This document shows, one piece after another, positions 22,533 to 33,318 of a DNA stretch of 64,000 nucleotides. Positions within the stretch are counted from its first letter, which is position 1; each line of letters opens with the position of its first letter. The notes under the pieces are model-generated. The model had not been told where the DNA came from. It made no database searches and was given only the letters and a program-made list of their open reading frames with translations. A program made the translations under genes and the position numbers. The stretch comes from Neorhizobium huautlense (GTDB lineage: Bacteria > Pseudomonadota > Alphaproteobacteria > Rhizobiales > Rhizobiaceae): the NCBI RefSeq assembly GCF_030811685.1, contig NZ_JAUSRF010000014.1, positions 1 through 64,000 on the forward strand, given 5' to 3'.

Positions 22533-25500
22533 TCAATGAAAATTCCGGCCTTTTGGCATGACGCGTGCCGTATCAAGCCCGGGCTGAACATTCGCTACGC
22601 TGCCACCAGCATATAAATCCCGATCCTTGCGTGACTGACGAGGATCGGGACGCGGACCATTCAAAACCTCATCTGCGCGTTCGAGAACGGCAAAACGGCG
22701 CACTTCCGTCTGCAGCAGGCCCAGCATCGGTGTCAGGTCCTCGATATGATCGACGACCGTATGGATGACGCCATTCTGGCTTTGCAGACGTCCAAAGATC
22801 TTGACCAGGCGCGCGCCCATGACGACCGGCCTGTATTTTTCGAATGTCTTCGGCCAGACGATCGCATTGGCGACCCCTGTTTCGTCTTCCAGCGTCATGA
22901 AGATCACGCCCTTTGCCGAGCCCGGCCTCTGCCGCACCAGAACGAGACCGGCAATCGTGACCTTCCGGCCATTGCGGACATTGAGAAGATCGACGCTGCG
23001 GCAAACATCCATCGCCTGCAGACGATCCCGCAAAAAGGAAACCGGATGCGCCTTGAGTGACAGGGAAAGCGCCCGGTAGTCCTCGATGACCTCTTCACCG
23101 GGCAACATTTCGGGCAATTGCGTTTTTGGCTCCACCTGCAGATCGAGATGCGCGACCTGGTCGAACAATGGCAGTTTTTCCGCCGCACTTCTGGCATCAA
23201 GCGCTCGCACAGCCCAAAGCGCCTCACGACGCGACAGGCGCATCGATCGAAAGGCATCCGCATCGGCCAACCGCTCCACATCAGCTTTCTCCAAGCCGGA
23301 TCGCAGCCAGAGATCCCGAACGGAGTGATACCCATCTCCGCGATTAGCCATCAGCTTTTCACGCATGGCCTTTTCCGACAGGCCCTTGACCTGTCGAAAG
23401 CCGAGTTGCACGGCATGTCGTGTCAGGATGACATCGCGCATTTCGACATGACGACGGTCGACACGCCAACGGTCAAACTCCGCTTCCTTCAAACTGCTGT
23501 CCCAATCGGAATGATTGACATCGACCGGCAGCACTTCGACGCCATGTTCGCGCGCATCCCGCACAAGCTGCGACGGCGCATAAAAACCCATGGGTTGGGA
23601 ATTGAGCAGAGCCGTGCAGAAGACATCCGGATAAAAGGCCTTGATCCAGGACGAGACGTAAACGAGCAGGGCAAAGGAGGCCGCATGGCTTTCCGGAAAA
23701 CCGTATTCGGCAAACCCCTCGATCTGCTTGAAACAGCTTTCGGCGAATTCTTTGGCATAGCCATTCGCAAGCATGCCATTGATCATGTCCTGCTTGAACG
23801 AATTGACACGGCCCGAGCGTTTGAAGGTTGCCATTGATCGCCGCAGCGCATCGGCCTTGGCGGCCGGAAAACCGGCTGCTTTCATGGCGATTTGCATTGC
23901 CTGCTCTTGAAAGAGAGGGATGCCCAGTGTCCTCTTCAATACTTCTTTGAGTTCTGGGCTTGGATAGATGATTGGTAGTCCATGGCGTTCATCCTCACGC
24001 CGTTTCAGATAAGGATGCACCATATTGCCCTGGATCGGCCCCGGCCGAACGATCGCCACCTCAACGACAAGGTCGTAAAAAACGCGCGGACGCAGCCGTG
24101 GCAACATGCTCATCTGCGCCCGGCTTTCGATCTGGAACACGCCGATCGTATCGGCACGGCAGATCATGTCGTAAACTTCCGGTCGGTTTCCCTTGTTCAG
24201 GCCGGCAAGTGTTTCCTCTCTTCCATAATGCTGGCGCATCAGTTCAAAAGCCTTGCGCAGGCAGGTCAGCATGCCGAGCGCCAAAACGTCGATCTTCAGA
24301 AGTTTCAACGTATCGAGATCATCCTTGTCCCATTCGATCATGTAGCGGCCGGGCATCGCCGTCGGCATGATCGGCACGACCTCGTCCAGACGGTCACGCG
24401 TAATGAGAAAACCGCCGACATGCTGGGTCAAATGCCGTGGAAACCCCATCAACTCCTGAGCGTATTTCATCACCTTCAGAGTAGTCTTGTCCTTAAGATC
24501 CAGACCGGCCGCCCTGGCATCCCGCTCCGTCACGCCTTCCTGCGACCAGCCCCAGACCGTGCTGGACAAGGCCGCCTGCACATCCTCGGACAGACCAAAG
24601 GCCTTGGCGACTTCGCGCCCGGCCATGCGTGTCCGGTAACTGGTCACCGCCGCCGTCAGGCCGGCATGGCGAAAACCGTAATGCTCATAGATATACTGGA
24701 CGACCTCTTCGCGGCGTTCGTGCTCAAAATCGACATCGATATCCGGCGGTTCGTGACGCTCCGTCGAGATGAAACGTTCGAATAGGAGGGTTGAGTTTTC
24801 CGGGTTTACCTCGGTAATGCCAAGGCAATAACACACGGCAGAATTCGCGGCTGAACCGCGGCCCTGACAAAGGACTTTCAGTCTATGTCGTGCATGCCAG
24901 ACAATATGGCGAACCGTGAGAAAATAGGCTTCGTATTCCTTTCCCCGAATGAGATCCAACTCGTTGACGATGGCCTGCGCCACTTTGGCGGGAATACGAT
25001 CTGGATAACGTTCCTTCGCACCCTCCCAGGTTAAGCGTTCCAGAGTCTCGCTAAGGGTTTCGCCGACAACGCTCTCATCCGGGTAATTGTGCTGAAGCTC
25101 ATCCAGCGAGAATTTCAGCGCTTTGAAAAACCGCTCCGTATTGGTGATGGCCTGCGGATAATTGCGAAAAACACGCGCCATCTCCCGCCCATATTTCAGA
25201 TGCCGCTCAGCATTCGGAGCAAGGCGAAAACCGGCGCCTGCCACCGTCACATGCTCACGGATTGCCGTCACCACATCCGATAATGGCTTTCGATCGGGCA
25301 GATGATAGAGCGGCTGATTGGTTGCGATCAGTGGAATGCCGGTGCGACCGGCGATACCGGCAAGCGTGGCCAGAGTGATTGCATCCCTGCCATCATAAGC
25401 GGGCGACAAAGCCAGATAGATGGCCTTGTCGAAACGCTCTTTCAGAAGACCAAGGACCGCCTCCAGCTTTTCGATACTCCGGCTTTCGGACAGGCAGGCA

Positions 25501-25955
25501 GGATCGGCAACGATGGCGAGCATCATCTCCGCACCCCATTCCAGAATATCCCATTCCTCCAGAATGCAGCTGCCCTTCGTCGTTCTCAGATTGCCGCGGC
25601 TGAGCAGCCGGCAGAGATTGGCCCAGCCCCGGCGATTGCAGGGATAGGCCAGAATGTCCGGCGTCTCGTCCGAAAACACCAGTCGAGCGCCGGGTTGGAA
25701 GCGACAGGGCGACGGCATCTCTTCTTCATCACCCTTCACGCCTTCCTTTTTCTGACGCGCGTGGATTTCGTGCATTTCACGCAGGTAATTGTGCGCACGC
25801 ACGACGCCGGCGACGGAATTGCGATCGGCAATGCCGATGCCTGACATGTTGAGCGCACCTGCCACGAACATCATTTCCTCCGGCCGGGCAGCCCCTTCAA
25901 GGAAAGAAAAATTGGTGCGGGCGCCGATCTCGAAAAAGCAAGGTTCAGTGCTCAT
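22533..25955 (-). CDS. dnaE2: Error-prone DNA polymerase DnaE2
   Basis: C-family polymerase for translesion synthesis in the SOS response. ATG 25955 overlaps the imuB stop (ATGA) and gives 1140 residues, normal for DnaE2. The order is an N-terminal PHP domain ([15 protein letters not shown]), polymerase core with [15 protein letters not shown] and L-K-I-D-V-L-A-L-G, and a C-terminal OB fold ([13 protein letters not shown]). It works with ImuA and ImuB from the same operon. Confidence 0.97.
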   Translation of the reverse strand: MSTEPCFFEIGARTNFSFLEGAARPEEMMFVAGALNMSGIGIADRNSVAGVVRAHNYLREMHEIHARQKKEGVKGDEEEMPSPCRFQPGARLVFSDETPDILAYPCNRRGWANLCRLLSRGNLRTTKGSCILEEWDILEWGAEMMLAIVADPACLSESRSIEKLEAVLGLLKERFDKAIYLALSPAYDGRDAITLATLAGIAGRTGIPLIATNQPLYHLPDRKPLSDVVTAIREHVTVAGAGFRLAPNAERHLKYGREMARVFRNYPQAITNTERFFKALKFSLDELQHNYPDESVVGETLSETLERLTWEGAKERYPDRIPAKVAQAIVNELDLIRGKEYEAYFLTVRHIVWHARHRLKVLCQGRGSAANSAVCYCLGITEVNPENSTLLFERFISTERHEPPDIDVDFEHERREEVVQYIYEHYGFRHAGLTAAVTSYRTRMAGREVAKAFGLSEDVQAALSSTVWGWSQEGVTERDARAAGLDLKDKTTLKVMKYAQELMGFPRHLTQHVGGFLITRDRLDEVVPIMPTAMPGRYMIEWDKDDLDTLKLLKIDVLALGMLTCLRKAFELMRQHYGREETLAGLNKGNRPEVYDMICRADTIGVFQIESRAQMSMLPRLRPRVFYDLVVEVAIVRPGPIQGNMVHPYLKRREDERHGLPIIYPSPELKEVLKRTLGIPLFQEQAMQIAMKAAGFPAAKADALRRSMATFKRSGRVNSFKQDMINGMLANGYAKEFAESCFKQIEGFAEYGFPESHAASFALLVYVSSWIKAFYPDVFCTALLNSQPMGFYAPSQLVRDAREHGVEVLPVDVNHSDWDSSLKEAEFDRWRVDRRHVEMRDVILTRHAVQLGFRQVKGLSEKAMREKLMANRGDGYHSVRDLWLRSGLEKADVERLADADAFRSMRLSRREALWAVRALDARSAAEKLPLFDQVAHLDLQVEPKTQLPEMLPGEEVIEDYRALSLSLKAHPVSFLRDRLQAMDVCRSVDLLNVRNGRKVTIAGLVLVRQRPGSAKGVIFMTLEDETGVANAIVWPKTFEKYRPVVMGARLVKIFGRLQSQNGVIHTVVDHIEDLTPMLGLLQTEVRRFAVLERADEVLNGPRPDPRQSRKDRDLYAGGSVANVQPGLDTARVMPKGRNFH

Positions 25956-27553
25956 GCGAAGAGACCATGCATGAACCAATGCTGTTGAGCGTCGCGCTCA
26001 TAAAGGCCCTTTCGAAAGATCCAGAACCGATAGCCGGCAGTCGATTCCAGTCGAAAATAATCCCGTGTCGCAGCCGTATCGTCATCCAGCCACCATTCGG
26101 GGCTGAGGCGCTCCGGCCCCTCTGCGCGCGCCACCTGATGGGTAAGGCGACGCCAGCGAAAACGTGTCGGCGGACCGTCCGGAATTTCGGCGGCAAAACT
26201 TTCCAGCGGTTCCGGCACACGGAAAAGCCGGACAGGCCTTTCGCTACGATTGAGAATGCGAGGTGCCTTCGGCATCTGTCTACCAAGCGCTTCTGAGGCC
26301 GGAACAAAACATTCGGCCCGTTCCGGGATATGGCTCTCGCGCAATTGGTAGGTCTGCAGGCAGTCAGGACCGAACCGTGCCGAAACCTGATCCACAAAGG
26401 TCGACAGGGAAAGATGCCGGCGGTCGTTTTCCGCCAGATCGGACTGGATGTTTTCGAAAGGCTGGTGATGCAGCACATTGAGGCGCAGGATCTCGAAACC
26501 GAAACCGGCTTCGAGATCCTGCAATGTGGCAAGACGCTGCGAGAATAGCGCGGTGATGCGTTCCACATCCCGCAAGGGGCGCGAAGCACCGGCGGAAAGA
26601 CGAAAAACCTGCCCGTCGACCCGGAAAAGCACCAATTCGAAAAGACGCCCGCCAACACCACGCGCCTCAAGCCCAGAAAGCAGGCATTGGGCAATCTGCC
26701 GGGTCAGGAACAGGATGTCCTCTTCCGACTGGATCGGTTCGGCAAGGCGCCGCTCCGCCGAAAGACTGGCAACCGGCCGTCGTGGTGAAATGGCTTCTTC
26801 GTCATCTCCCCGTGCCTGGTCGAGACGCAACAGGACTTCCGAACCAAAACGTCTGGCGAGCGGCGCACGCGGCGTTCGCATGAGGTCACCAACGCGTTTC
26901 AGCCCGAGTTTCTGCAGGGCTGCGACAGTTTTAGGATCAAGTCGCAGCGCGGCAACCGGCAGCGGTGCAAGGATTTCCTCGCGATCCTCGTCGCTGACAA
27001 TACGATCGGCATCATGACGACAAACCGCCCATGACAAGCCGGGCGAGGACGATATCGCACCACGCACCTCAAACCCCATCTGGGTGAGACGTTTGAGAAT
27101 GTCTTCTAGAAGGCAGTCCTCGCCGCCCATGAGATGCGTGCAGCCTGTAATATCAAGGAAAAGGCCGTTCTTTCCCTCCAGTGCCAACAGCGGCGTATAA
27201 CGATCACACCAGTCGGCAACGGCTTCGAGAAGCCGCCGATCAGCGGCCTGATCCTCATCGATGACGATGACGCCGGGGCAGATGGCACGGGCTTCGGCCA
27301 AACCCTGCCCTGAGCGCAAGCCCCACCGCATGGCCTCGTCATCACAGGCGACAAGCCGCAGCGTATTGTCGATATGGGCAACACACACGACCGGTCCGGC
27401 ATCAGGACGCCCGGTGGAACGCCAGGCGTGTCCCCATTTTTTCCGGAGCACCCTGTCGATCGACAGACGCGGAAAGGCGAGCGCCAGAATGCGCTGCTGG
27501 CCTGCTTGAAGCATCAGATTTGGCTGGCGTGCTGACGAGAAGGCGGCGGTCAT
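25952..27553 (-). CDS. imuB: ImuB, Y-family polymerase-like mutasome subunit
   Basis: ImuB is a catalytically inactive Y-family relative that links ImuA and DnaE2 to the beta clamp. I use ATG 27553, giving 533 residues; the frame is open to 27715 inside imuA. The Y-family part includes the [10 protein letters not shown] opening, where the catalytic Asp-Met-Asp of active polymerases is absent, and helix-hairpin-helix-like [10 protein letters not shown]. Start to stop it overlaps imuA by 152 bases. A start at 27514 is also possible. Confidence 0.92.
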   Translation of the reverse strand: MTAAFSSARQPNLMLQAGQQRILALAFPRLSIDRVLRKKWGHAWRSTGRPDAGPVVCVAHIDNTLRLVACDDEAMRWGLRSGQGLAEARAICPGVIVIDEDQAADRRLLEAVADWCDRYTPLLALEGKNGLFLDITGCTHLMGGEDCLLEDILKRLTQMGFEVRGAISSSPGLSWAVCRHDADRIVSDEDREEILAPLPVAALRLDPKTVAALQKLGLKRVGDLMRTPRAPLARRFGSEVLLRLDQARGDDEEAISPRRPVASLSAERRLAEPIQSEEDILFLTRQIAQCLLSGLEARGVGGRLFELVLFRVDGQVFRLSAGASRPLRDVERITALFSQRLATLQDLEAGFGFEILRLNVLHHQPFENIQSDLAENDRRHLSLSTFVDQVSARFGPDCLQTYQLRESHIPERAECFVPASEALGRQMPKAPRILNRSERPVRLFRVPEPLESFAAEIPDGPPTRFRWRRLTHQVARAEGPERLSPEWWLDDDTAATRDYFRLESTAGYRFWIFRKGLYERDAQQHWFMHGLFA

Positions 27554-28352
27554 GGGAATTCCATTCCAGAGATAAGGAAAGCAGGGCCGGGTTTCGGCTC
27601 CTTTCCAGGGTAAGACGAAAGACGGAATGCCCGATGCTGCCGCCAAGCAGGGCTCCATCCGCGAGATACCGGTTGGCTGCCGGTGCAGTTTCGACGAGAA
27701 AGCGGAAGTCGGCACTGCTTGCCTCCTCCTCCCCGGCCTGCCTCAAGACGAGAAGATGCCGCCCTGACGCCCTGGCGCGAAGGCTGAGCCTCCGGCTTTC
27801 GGTGAGCCCGAAATGTTTGGGATTGCCGCTCACCTCGAGGATCGTCATCGCAAAAGCACCGCTTGCCACTGCCGCTTCCGCCAGCCACAGCGCCTCCTCC
27901 AGCTTGCGCGGACGCGCATGGAGAAAGGTTTCGGGTGCCATGCCGAAATCCTGAAGCCCCAATGCATAGGGCATGCCGGCTTCCAGAACCGCGAGACGAT
28001 CGGCGATCCAGAGGATCGGCAATTCGTTTTCACCTGCCTGGCGAGCCGAAAGACCGTTTCCCTGCTTTTGCAAAAGCGATGCGATCGCCAAGGTAAAAGC
28101 ACTTGCCGCGCCGGCATCCTTCATGGCGCTGGATCGGATTTCCGTAAGACCATCCAGTGGCAATCCGCCATCCAGCGCTTCATCCAGCACATCGATGCCC
28201 AAAGAAAGCCGGCGCCGTTTTTCCTGTGTGCCCAGAATCTCTTCAGCCCTGTCATCCGATGCGTCAAACATCCGGATATCTCGGCCCTCCATGCGGGCTA
28301 TGGTTTCACGCAGGGCAAAAACTGTCTCCTGCGCCACAGCTTTCCCAGCCAT
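27402..28352 (-). CDS. imuA: ImuA, SOS mutagenesis protein
   Basis: RecA/SulA-like protein of the ImuA-ImuB-DnaE2 mutasome. ATG 28352 has GGGAG eight bases upstream and gives 316 residues; ATG 28367 is in frame but lacks a ribosome site. The segment L-S-L-G-I-D-V-L-D-E-A-L-D-G-G-L-P is characteristic. It is the first gene of the operon and lies 23 bases after a LexA box. Confidence 0.92.
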   Translation of the reverse strand: MAGKAVAQETVFALRETIARMEGRDIRMFDASDDRAEEILGTQEKRRRLSLGIDVLDEALDGGLPLDGLTEIRSSAMKDAGAASAFTLAIASLLQKQGNGLSARQAGENELPILWIADRLAVLEAGMPYALGLQDFGMAPETFLHARPRKLEEALWLAEAAVASGAFAMTILEVSGNPKHFGLTESRRLSLRARASGRHLLVLRQAGEEEASSADFRFLVETAPAANRYLADGALLGGSIGHSVFRLTLERSRNPALLSLSLEWNSHDRRLLVSTPAKSDASSRPAAHSGARLSASVDRQGAPEKMGTRLAFHRAS

Positions 28353-28375
28353 GACGTCAGCTCCCATTCGGATAT

Positions 28376-28390
28376 GTTCACTTTATGTTC
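28376..28390. promoter_or_regulatory. LexA (SOS) box of the imuA operon
   Basis: GTTC-ACTTTAT-GTTC is a perfect match to the alphaproteobacterial LexA operator GTTC-N7-GTTC. It lies just upstream of imuA and predicts DNA-damage induction of imuA-imuB-dnaE2. Confidence 0.9.
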
Positions 28391-28524
28391 TTATGGATTC
28401 CAGAGCTGGCTTGAGGAGTCAACAGCAATGTGAAATGATTCCCATCCATGATGATGCGAAGCCTTGAATCCGCACTCGAAAAATTTTCTCAAAAAGCATA
28501 TATGCAAGGCCATAAGGAGTACCC

Positions 28525-28968
28525 ATGGCCCGTATCGACCAGACAGACGATTGGCGTGACCGCCATGCGCCCACCATCAGTGCCTTTGAATCGCTTGCGA
28601 TCGAGGCTTATGGTCTCTTGCCTGCGGAATTCAGAGCACTCACAGCCAATCTGACGATCGAAATCGAGGATTTTCCCGATGACGACGTTTTCGAAGACAT
28701 GGCGCTGGAAACACCCTTCGACCTTCTCGGCCTTTTCGAAGGCCGAGGCCTCTCCGAACGCTTTACCGTCGAGACCGGCGAGTTGCCGAACCGGATCAGG
28801 CTCTATCGTCGCCCGATCCTGGATTATTGGGCGGAAAACGAGGAAACGCTGGGCGATATCATCACCCATGTGCTGATCCACGAAATCGGCCATCATTTTG
28901 GCCTCAGCGACGACGACATGGAGCGGATCGAGGAAAGCGCCGATGCCGCCGCAGCTGCGGATCGATGA
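28525..28968 (+). CDS. Zincin-like metallopeptidase family protein (type 1)
   Basis: A 147-residue protein of PF06262. The zinc motif H119-E120-I-G-H123 is followed by H-F-G-L-S-D-D-D, the family signature. CATAAGGAG lies before the ATG. No signal peptide is seen, so it is probably cytosolic. Proteolysis has not been shown for most members. It faces away from imuA and shares the intergenic region holding the LexA box. Confidence 0.9.
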   Translation: MARIDQTDDWRDRHAPTISAFESLAIEAYGLLPAEFRALTANLTIEIEDFPDDDVFEDMALETPFDLLGLFEGRGLSERFTVETGELPNRIRLYRRPILDYWAENEETLGDIITHVLIHEIGHHFGLSDDDMERIEESADAAAAADR

Positions 28969-28971
28969 TGC

Positions 28972-29178
28972 TTATTGCTCGCCGAGCTTCATGTCGGGAT
29001 GGTAATCCTTGCCCACGACAGTTTTGGTAACGGGCTGGGCACACTGCATTTCGCCCGTCTTGGCGTTAAACGCATAGGCTGGCGAACCGGCCAGTTCCCA
29101 GCCCTTGTTCAAAGCCAGTGTCACCTTGTGGCAAAATGCGGCGTCATCAACGCCGGTGAGAAGGCGATAAAGTTTCAT
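28972..29178 (-). CDS. DUF1737 domain protein
   Basis: A 68-residue protein covering the whole DUF1737 domain: K-L-Y-R-L-L-T-G near the start, then L-N-K-G-W-E-L-A-G-S-P and M-Q-C-A-Q. Function unknown. Its start overlaps the stop of the CoA-ester lyase gene by four bases, so the two are made together. Confidence 0.85.
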   Translation of the reverse strand: MKLYRLLTGVDDAAFCHKVTLALNKGWELAGSPAYAFNAKTGEMQCAQPVTKTVVGKDYHPDMKLGEQ

Positions 29179-30071
29179 GCGCGTATCCTTCGTTCTGCGA
29201 TAAGATTTGCTTGTGCGACCAGTTTTTCCGCCTGCACCAAATGCAGGCGCTCGACCATGCGGCCATCCATGGTGATGACGTTGAGATTTTGGGCCTCGGT
29301 CCGGGCAAAGGCAGCGATGATCGCCTGCGCCTCTTCCACCGCTTCGGATGCGGGGCCAAAGGCCTGATTGGCGGCTTCGATCTGGGCCGGATGGATCAGC
29401 ATCTTGCCGTCAAAACCCATGTCACGCCCCTGTTCGCATTCTGCTTCGAAAGCTGGCGAATCCCGGAAATCGTTGAAGACGCTGTCGACCACATCCAGAC
29501 CATAGGCGCGAGCCGCCAGCATCACCTGCATCATCCAAGGCACAAGATAGGTACGGCCGGGACGTGCCGGGACGCCGGTATCCTTGCGCAGATCGTTGAG
29601 GCCGATCACAAAACAATCGAGCCGGCTTTCGGCATTGTTTGCAGACCGGGCAATCTCGACCGCGCTGGAAATGCCGCGTGCGGTTTCCATCATCGCCCAG
29701 ATGCGCAAACGTGGCGACGCAGCCGCGAGCCGTTCTTCAAGACCGGTGATGGATGAGACATCCTCCACCTTGGGCAAGGCAACGGCATCCGGCAAAAGAT
29801 CGCGGACGAGTTCGAGATCTTCCTGACCAAACTCGCTGCCCAGTGCATTGATGCGAATGATGGCTTCACGCCCTCTCAACGGCGTTTCCGTAAAAAAACG
29901 CCGCAGATTGTCCCGTGCTTCTGCCTTCTTCTCTGGCGCTACGGAATCTTCGAGATCAAAAATCACCGCATCGCAATCAAGCATATGGGTCTTTTCCAGA
30001 GCCCGCCGGTTGATGGCAGGAACGCTGAGGACGGATCGACGCAGTCGAACATTTTCTGAATAAACAGGCAT
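29175..30071 (-). CDS. HpcH/HpaI aldolase/citrate lyase family CoA-ester lyase
   Basis: A 298-residue TIM-barrel enzyme of the CitE-like group that cleaves or hydrolyses CoA esters such as malyl-, citramalyl- or methylmalyl-CoA. Seen are R-R-S-V-L-S-V-P-A, the D-A-V-I-F-D-L-E-D-S-V metal site, A-L-P-K-V-E-D, M-M-E-T-A-R-G and M-L-I-H-P-A-Q. I chose ATG 30071; a TTG at 30086 is in frame. The substrate cannot be told from sequence. Confidence 0.88.
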   Translation of the reverse strand: MPVYSENVRLRRSVLSVPAINRRALEKTHMLDCDAVIFDLEDSVAPEKKAEARDNLRRFFTETPLRGREAIIRINALGSEFGQEDLELVRDLLPDAVALPKVEDVSSITGLEERLAAASPRLRIWAMMETARGISSAVEIARSANNAESRLDCFVIGLNDLRKDTGVPARPGRTYLVPWMMQVMLAARAYGLDVVDSVFNDFRDSPAFEAECEQGRDMGFDGKMLIHPAQIEAANQAFGPASEAVEEAQAIIAAFARTEAQNLNVITMDGRMVERLHLVQAEKLVAQANLIAERRIRA

Positions 30072-30204
30072 GCCGCTTTGTGCCAAGCTTTGAACCCACG
30101 CGCAATATCGTGATCACGCCTTGATCGGCTCCAGCGCACCCACCCTCTTGCAAGCACGGCGGGTAGGGCCCACATTGCCAGCATCGAAAGGGATTAAAAC
30201 CACC

Positions 30205-30435
30205 ATGCAGAACATCCGCGCCTTCTTTTTTGCTCTGTCCGGCATCGCCGTCATCGCATTTGTGGCTGTCCTCACCGCGTCTCTGACGGTCACCTTCGCC
30301 GGCATGCTGGCAATCTTCACCGGCATCCGCCTGCTTTCGGCCCGCCTGAAACCCGTGCCGGTACGCGCCAAGACTGCCAGACAGGAAAACATGCGCGTCT
30401 GGAACGACGGTCGCGGCACGATCATCGATCTCTAA
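30205..30435 (+). CDS. Small predicted membrane protein
   Basis: A 76-residue protein from ATG 30205. Residues about 5-45 are strongly hydrophobic and form one long or two short membrane segments, followed by a basic tail with R-Q-E-N-M-R-V-W-N-D-G-R-G-T-I-I-D-L. Upstream residues in the open frame (from 30121) do not look coding. It lies just before leuD, on the same strand. I do not recognise the family. Confidence 0.6.
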   Translation: MQNIRAFFFALSGIAVIAFVAVLTASLTVTFAGMLAIFTGIRLLSARLKPVPVRAKTARQENMRVWNDGRGTIIDL

Positions 30436-30550
30436 GATCGATCGTACCAGCGGGTACCGTACCAGTTAAACACGAATCGACCTTCAAATCCGGGCGGTTT
30501 TGCTCTATTGGCATGAGCTTCTGTTCGAGAAGACCATCCGAAGGTTTGCC

Positions 30551-31156
30551 ATGGAAAAGTTCACTACACTCACCGGCGTTGCCGCACCGCTTCCGGTCGT
30601 CAATATCGACACCGACATGATCATTCCGAAGGATTACCTGAAGACGATCAAGCGCACCGGTCTTGGCAAGGGACTTTTCGCGGAAGCCCGCTACAATGAA
30701 GACGGCAGCCCGAACGCCGATTTCGTGCTTAACAAGCCCGCCTATCAGAACGCCAAGATCATCGTCGCCGGCGACAACTTTGGTTGCGGCTCTTCGCGCG
30801 AACATGCGCCATGGGCCCTGCTCGACTTCGGCATCCGCTGCGTGATCTCGACGTCCTTTGCCGACATTTTCTACAACAACTGTTTCAAGAACGGCATCCT
30901 GCCGATCGTCGTTTCCCAAGACGATCTCGACAAGCTGATGGATGACGCTTCGCGCGGCTCCAATGCCATTCTGTCGATCGATCTGGAAGCTCAGACGATT
31001 TCCGGCCCGGATGGCGGCTCGATCACCTTCGATATCGATCCGGCGCGCAAGCACATCATGCTCGAGGGCCTGGACGATATCGGCACCACACTGAAGAACG
31101 ACGCCAGCATCGGCAGTTTCGAAAACAAGATGCAGGCCGAGCGCCCCTGGCTGTAA
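30551..31156 (+). CDS. leuD: 3-isopropylmalate dehydratase small subunit
   Basis: With LeuC, isomerises 2- to 3-isopropylmalate in leucine synthesis. ATG 30551 gives 201 residues; [14 protein letters not shown] is the family start. The swivelling-domain motifs [10 protein letters not shown] and [11 protein letters not shown] are intact. leuC is not in the window. Confidence 0.97.
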   Translation: MEKFTTLTGVAAPLPVVNIDTDMIIPKDYLKTIKRTGLGKGLFAEARYNEDGSPNADFVLNKPAYQNAKIIVAGDNFGCGSSREHAPWALLDFGIRCVISTSFADIFYNNCFKNGILPIVVSQDDLDKLMDDASRGSNAILSIDLEAQTISGPDGGSITFDIDPARKHIMLEGLDDIGTTLKNDASIGSFENKMQAERPWL

Positions 31157-31230
31157 CAGGCCACGGAGCAACGCGGACTTTTCAGGCTCTCTTCGATACC
31201 CCATCACAGCCTGACAAACATCATATCCGG

Positions 31231-31257
31231 CTCCGCCCTCGGCAGGTTCGGGCGGAG
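31231..31257 (+). repeat. Hairpin between leuD and leuB
   Basis: CTCCGCCC at 31231-31238 and GGGCGGAG at 31250-31257 form a perfect eight-base stem. Only TTCC follows, so it is a weak terminator at best. It may lower read-through from leuD to leuB or protect an mRNA end. Confidence 0.45.
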
Positions 31258-31316
31258 TTCCAGGCATCGCGCAATGCGAGGCAAGGAGGGTGAGCCTGCG
31301 AACGCAAGGGAACATC

Positions 31317-32426
31317 ATGTCCAATACAATCTTCCTTCTACCTGGTGATGGCATCGGCCCCGAGGCGATGGGCGAAGTGCGCAAGATCATCGCGCATATG
31401 AACGACACCATGGGCACGGGTTTCACCCTCGACGAAGGTCTTGTCGGCGGCTGCGCCTATGACGCGCATGGCGTTGCCATTTCGGAAGAGGACATGGCCA
31501 AGGCTATGGCGGCCGACGCCGTCCTGTTCGGCGCCGTCGGCGGCCCGAAATGGGATAGCGTACCTTACGAGGTTCGCCCGGAAGCCGGCCTGCTGCGTCT
31601 GCGCAAGGACATGCAGCTGTTTGCCAACCTGCGCCCGGCGATCTGCTATCCGGCGCTGGCCCCCGCTTCCTCGCTGAAGCCGGAACTGGTCGAAGGCCTC
31701 GACATCCTCATCGTTCGCGAGCTGACCGGTGGCGTCTATTTCGGTGAGCCGAAGGAGATCATCGATCTCGGCAACGGCCAGAAACGCGGCATCGACACGC
31801 AGATCTACGACACCTACGAAATCGAGCGTATTGCCGGCGTCGCTTTCGAGCTGGCACGTACGAGACAGAATGCCGTCTGCTCGATGGAAAAGCGCAACGT
31901 CATGAAGTCGGGCGTGCTCTGGAACCAGGTCGTTACCGAGGTTCACAAGCGTTCCTATTCCGACGTCAAGCTCGAGCATATGCTGGCCGATGCCGGCGGC
32001 ATGCAGCTCGTACGTGCGCCAAAACAGTTCGACGTGATCGTCACCGACAACCTGTTCGGCGACATGCTGTCCGACGTCGCCGCCATGCTGACGGGCTCGC
32101 TCGGCATGCTGCCTTCGGCATCGCTCGGCGCACCCGATGCCAAGACCGGCAAGCGCAAGGCGCTTTACGAGCCCGTGCACGGTTCGGCCCCGGATATCGC
32201 CGGCAAGGGCATCGCCAACCCGATCGCCATGATCGCATCCTTTGCGATGTGCCTGCGTTATTCGTTCAACATGGTAGTCGAAGCCGACCGTCTGGAAAAG
32301 GCGATAGCATCGGTTCTCGACAAGGGCATCCGTACCGGCGACATCATGGGCGAAGGTTGCCGTCAGGTAGGCACGTCCGAAATGGGTGATGCAATTCTCG
32401 CGGAATTCGCCGCCGCCTCTGCCTGA
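31317..32426 (+). CDS. leuB: 3-isopropylmalate dehydrogenase
   Basis: Oxidative decarboxylation of 3-isopropylmalate with NAD in leucine synthesis. ATG 31317 gives 369 residues with [12 protein letters not shown] near the start, [12 protein letters not shown], the substrate-binding [10 protein letters not shown] and the nucleotide loop G-S-A-P-D-I-A-G. Length is normal. Confidence 0.97.
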   Translation: MSNTIFLLPGDGIGPEAMGEVRKIIAHMNDTMGTGFTLDEGLVGGCAYDAHGVAISEEDMAKAMAADAVLFGAVGGPKWDSVPYEVRPEAGLLRLRKDMQLFANLRPAICYPALAPASSLKPELVEGLDILIVRELTGGVYFGEPKEIIDLGNGQKRGIDTQIYDTYEIERIAGVAFELARTRQNAVCSMEKRNVMKSGVLWNQVVTEVHKRSYSDVKLEHMLADAGGMQLVRAPKQFDVIVTDNLFGDMLSDVAAMLTGSLGMLPSASLGAPDAKTGKRKALYEPVHGSAPDIAGKGIANPIAMIASFAMCLRYSFNMVVEADRLEKAIASVLDKGIRTGDIMGEGCRQVGTSEMGDAILAEFAAASA

Positions 32427-32478
32427 TCACGGCACGACCTGACACGAATGTGTTGGGTTCTCTGCGACTTCGTTATTG

Positions 32479-32504
32479 GCCCGGCTGGCTTTCACCTGCC
32501 GGGC
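32479..32504 (+). terminator. Possible terminator after leuB
   Basis: GCCCGGC and GCCGGGC (seven-base stem, 12-base loop) lie 50 bases after leuB. The T-tract is poor. Confidence 0.4.
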
Positions 32505-32530
32505 TTCCCATATCCCTGTTCCCATAAGCC

Positions 32531-33316
32531 ATGGCGGCGATTGAAGAACAGGTGAGCATGACATCGACATTATCCAAGCTACGACAACGCAGACTGCGAC
32601 ATAGCGGTGGCCCCGCTTCTCCTGCATGGTGGCCCTATGCTCTCGTCGCCATCAACCTCATCCTGATTGCTTTCTTCACGCTTGATGCGCCGATGGGGGC
32701 TTATGCGACCCACACGCCGAATGTGCTTTTACCGATAGGTGAAAAGGTCACCGATTTTGCCCGGTCGGGATGGATCCTTGTCGTGGCCGGTCTTCTGTTT
32801 CTCGGCGCATTTTTTTATTCGCGTCGACCGATGCCACATCGCAAGCGCTTTCAGGTCATCTACACCACGCACATAGCCGCCTATGTTTTTTTATCGGTGG
32901 CCATATCCAGCCTGATCGCCAACATTCTGAAAATCGCCATCGGCCGAGCCCGTCCGACCCAGTACGAAGAATGGGGAATTTTTGGATTCTCGCCTTTCCA
33001 TGGCGATTTCAGTTTCGAAAGCTTTCCGTCCGGACATTCGACCGTCGCCGGCGCCTTCATGGCCGCCCTGGCGCTTCTTTTACCACGCTACAGGGTCTTC
33101 TTTCTGATCGCTGCTCTCTGGCTTGGAATGGCCCGTGTCATTATCGGCGTCCATTATCCCAGCGATGTCATCGCCGGCCTGTCATTCGGTGCATGGACAG
33201 CCTTGGTGACCGCGATTGCCTTTTCCCGTTACGGGCTGCTGTTCCGGTTTACGCCCGGTCGCTTGCCGCGCCTGCGACGGCCGCTGAGCTTGCGTCCGGT
33301 AAAGGGAAATCCCTGA
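32531..33316 (+). CDS. PAP2-family membrane phosphatase
   Basis: A 261-residue membrane protein with about six hydrophobic segments. The three PAP2 motifs are present in order: K-I-A-I-G-R-A-R-P, P-S-G-H-S and R-V-I-I-G-V-H-Y-P-S-D. It would dephosphorylate a lipid phosphate, such as undecaprenyl diphosphate or phosphatidyl-type substrates. Start may be ATG 32531 or 32558. It is convergent with the polysaccharide cluster, with a two-base gap. Confidence 0.92.
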   Translation: MAAIEEQVSMTSTLSKLRQRRLRHSGGPASPAWWPYALVAINLILIAFFTLDAPMGAYATHTPNVLLPIGEKVTDFARSGWILVVAGLLFLGAFFYSRRPMPHRKRFQVIYTTHIAAYVFLSVAISSLIANILKIAIGRARPTQYEEWGIFGFSPFHGDFSFESFPSGHSTVAGAFMAALALLLPRYRVFFLIAALWLGMARVIIGVHYPSDVIAGLSFGAWTALVTAIAFSRYGLLFRFTPGRLPRLRRPLSLRPVKGNP

Positions 33317-33318
33317 GA

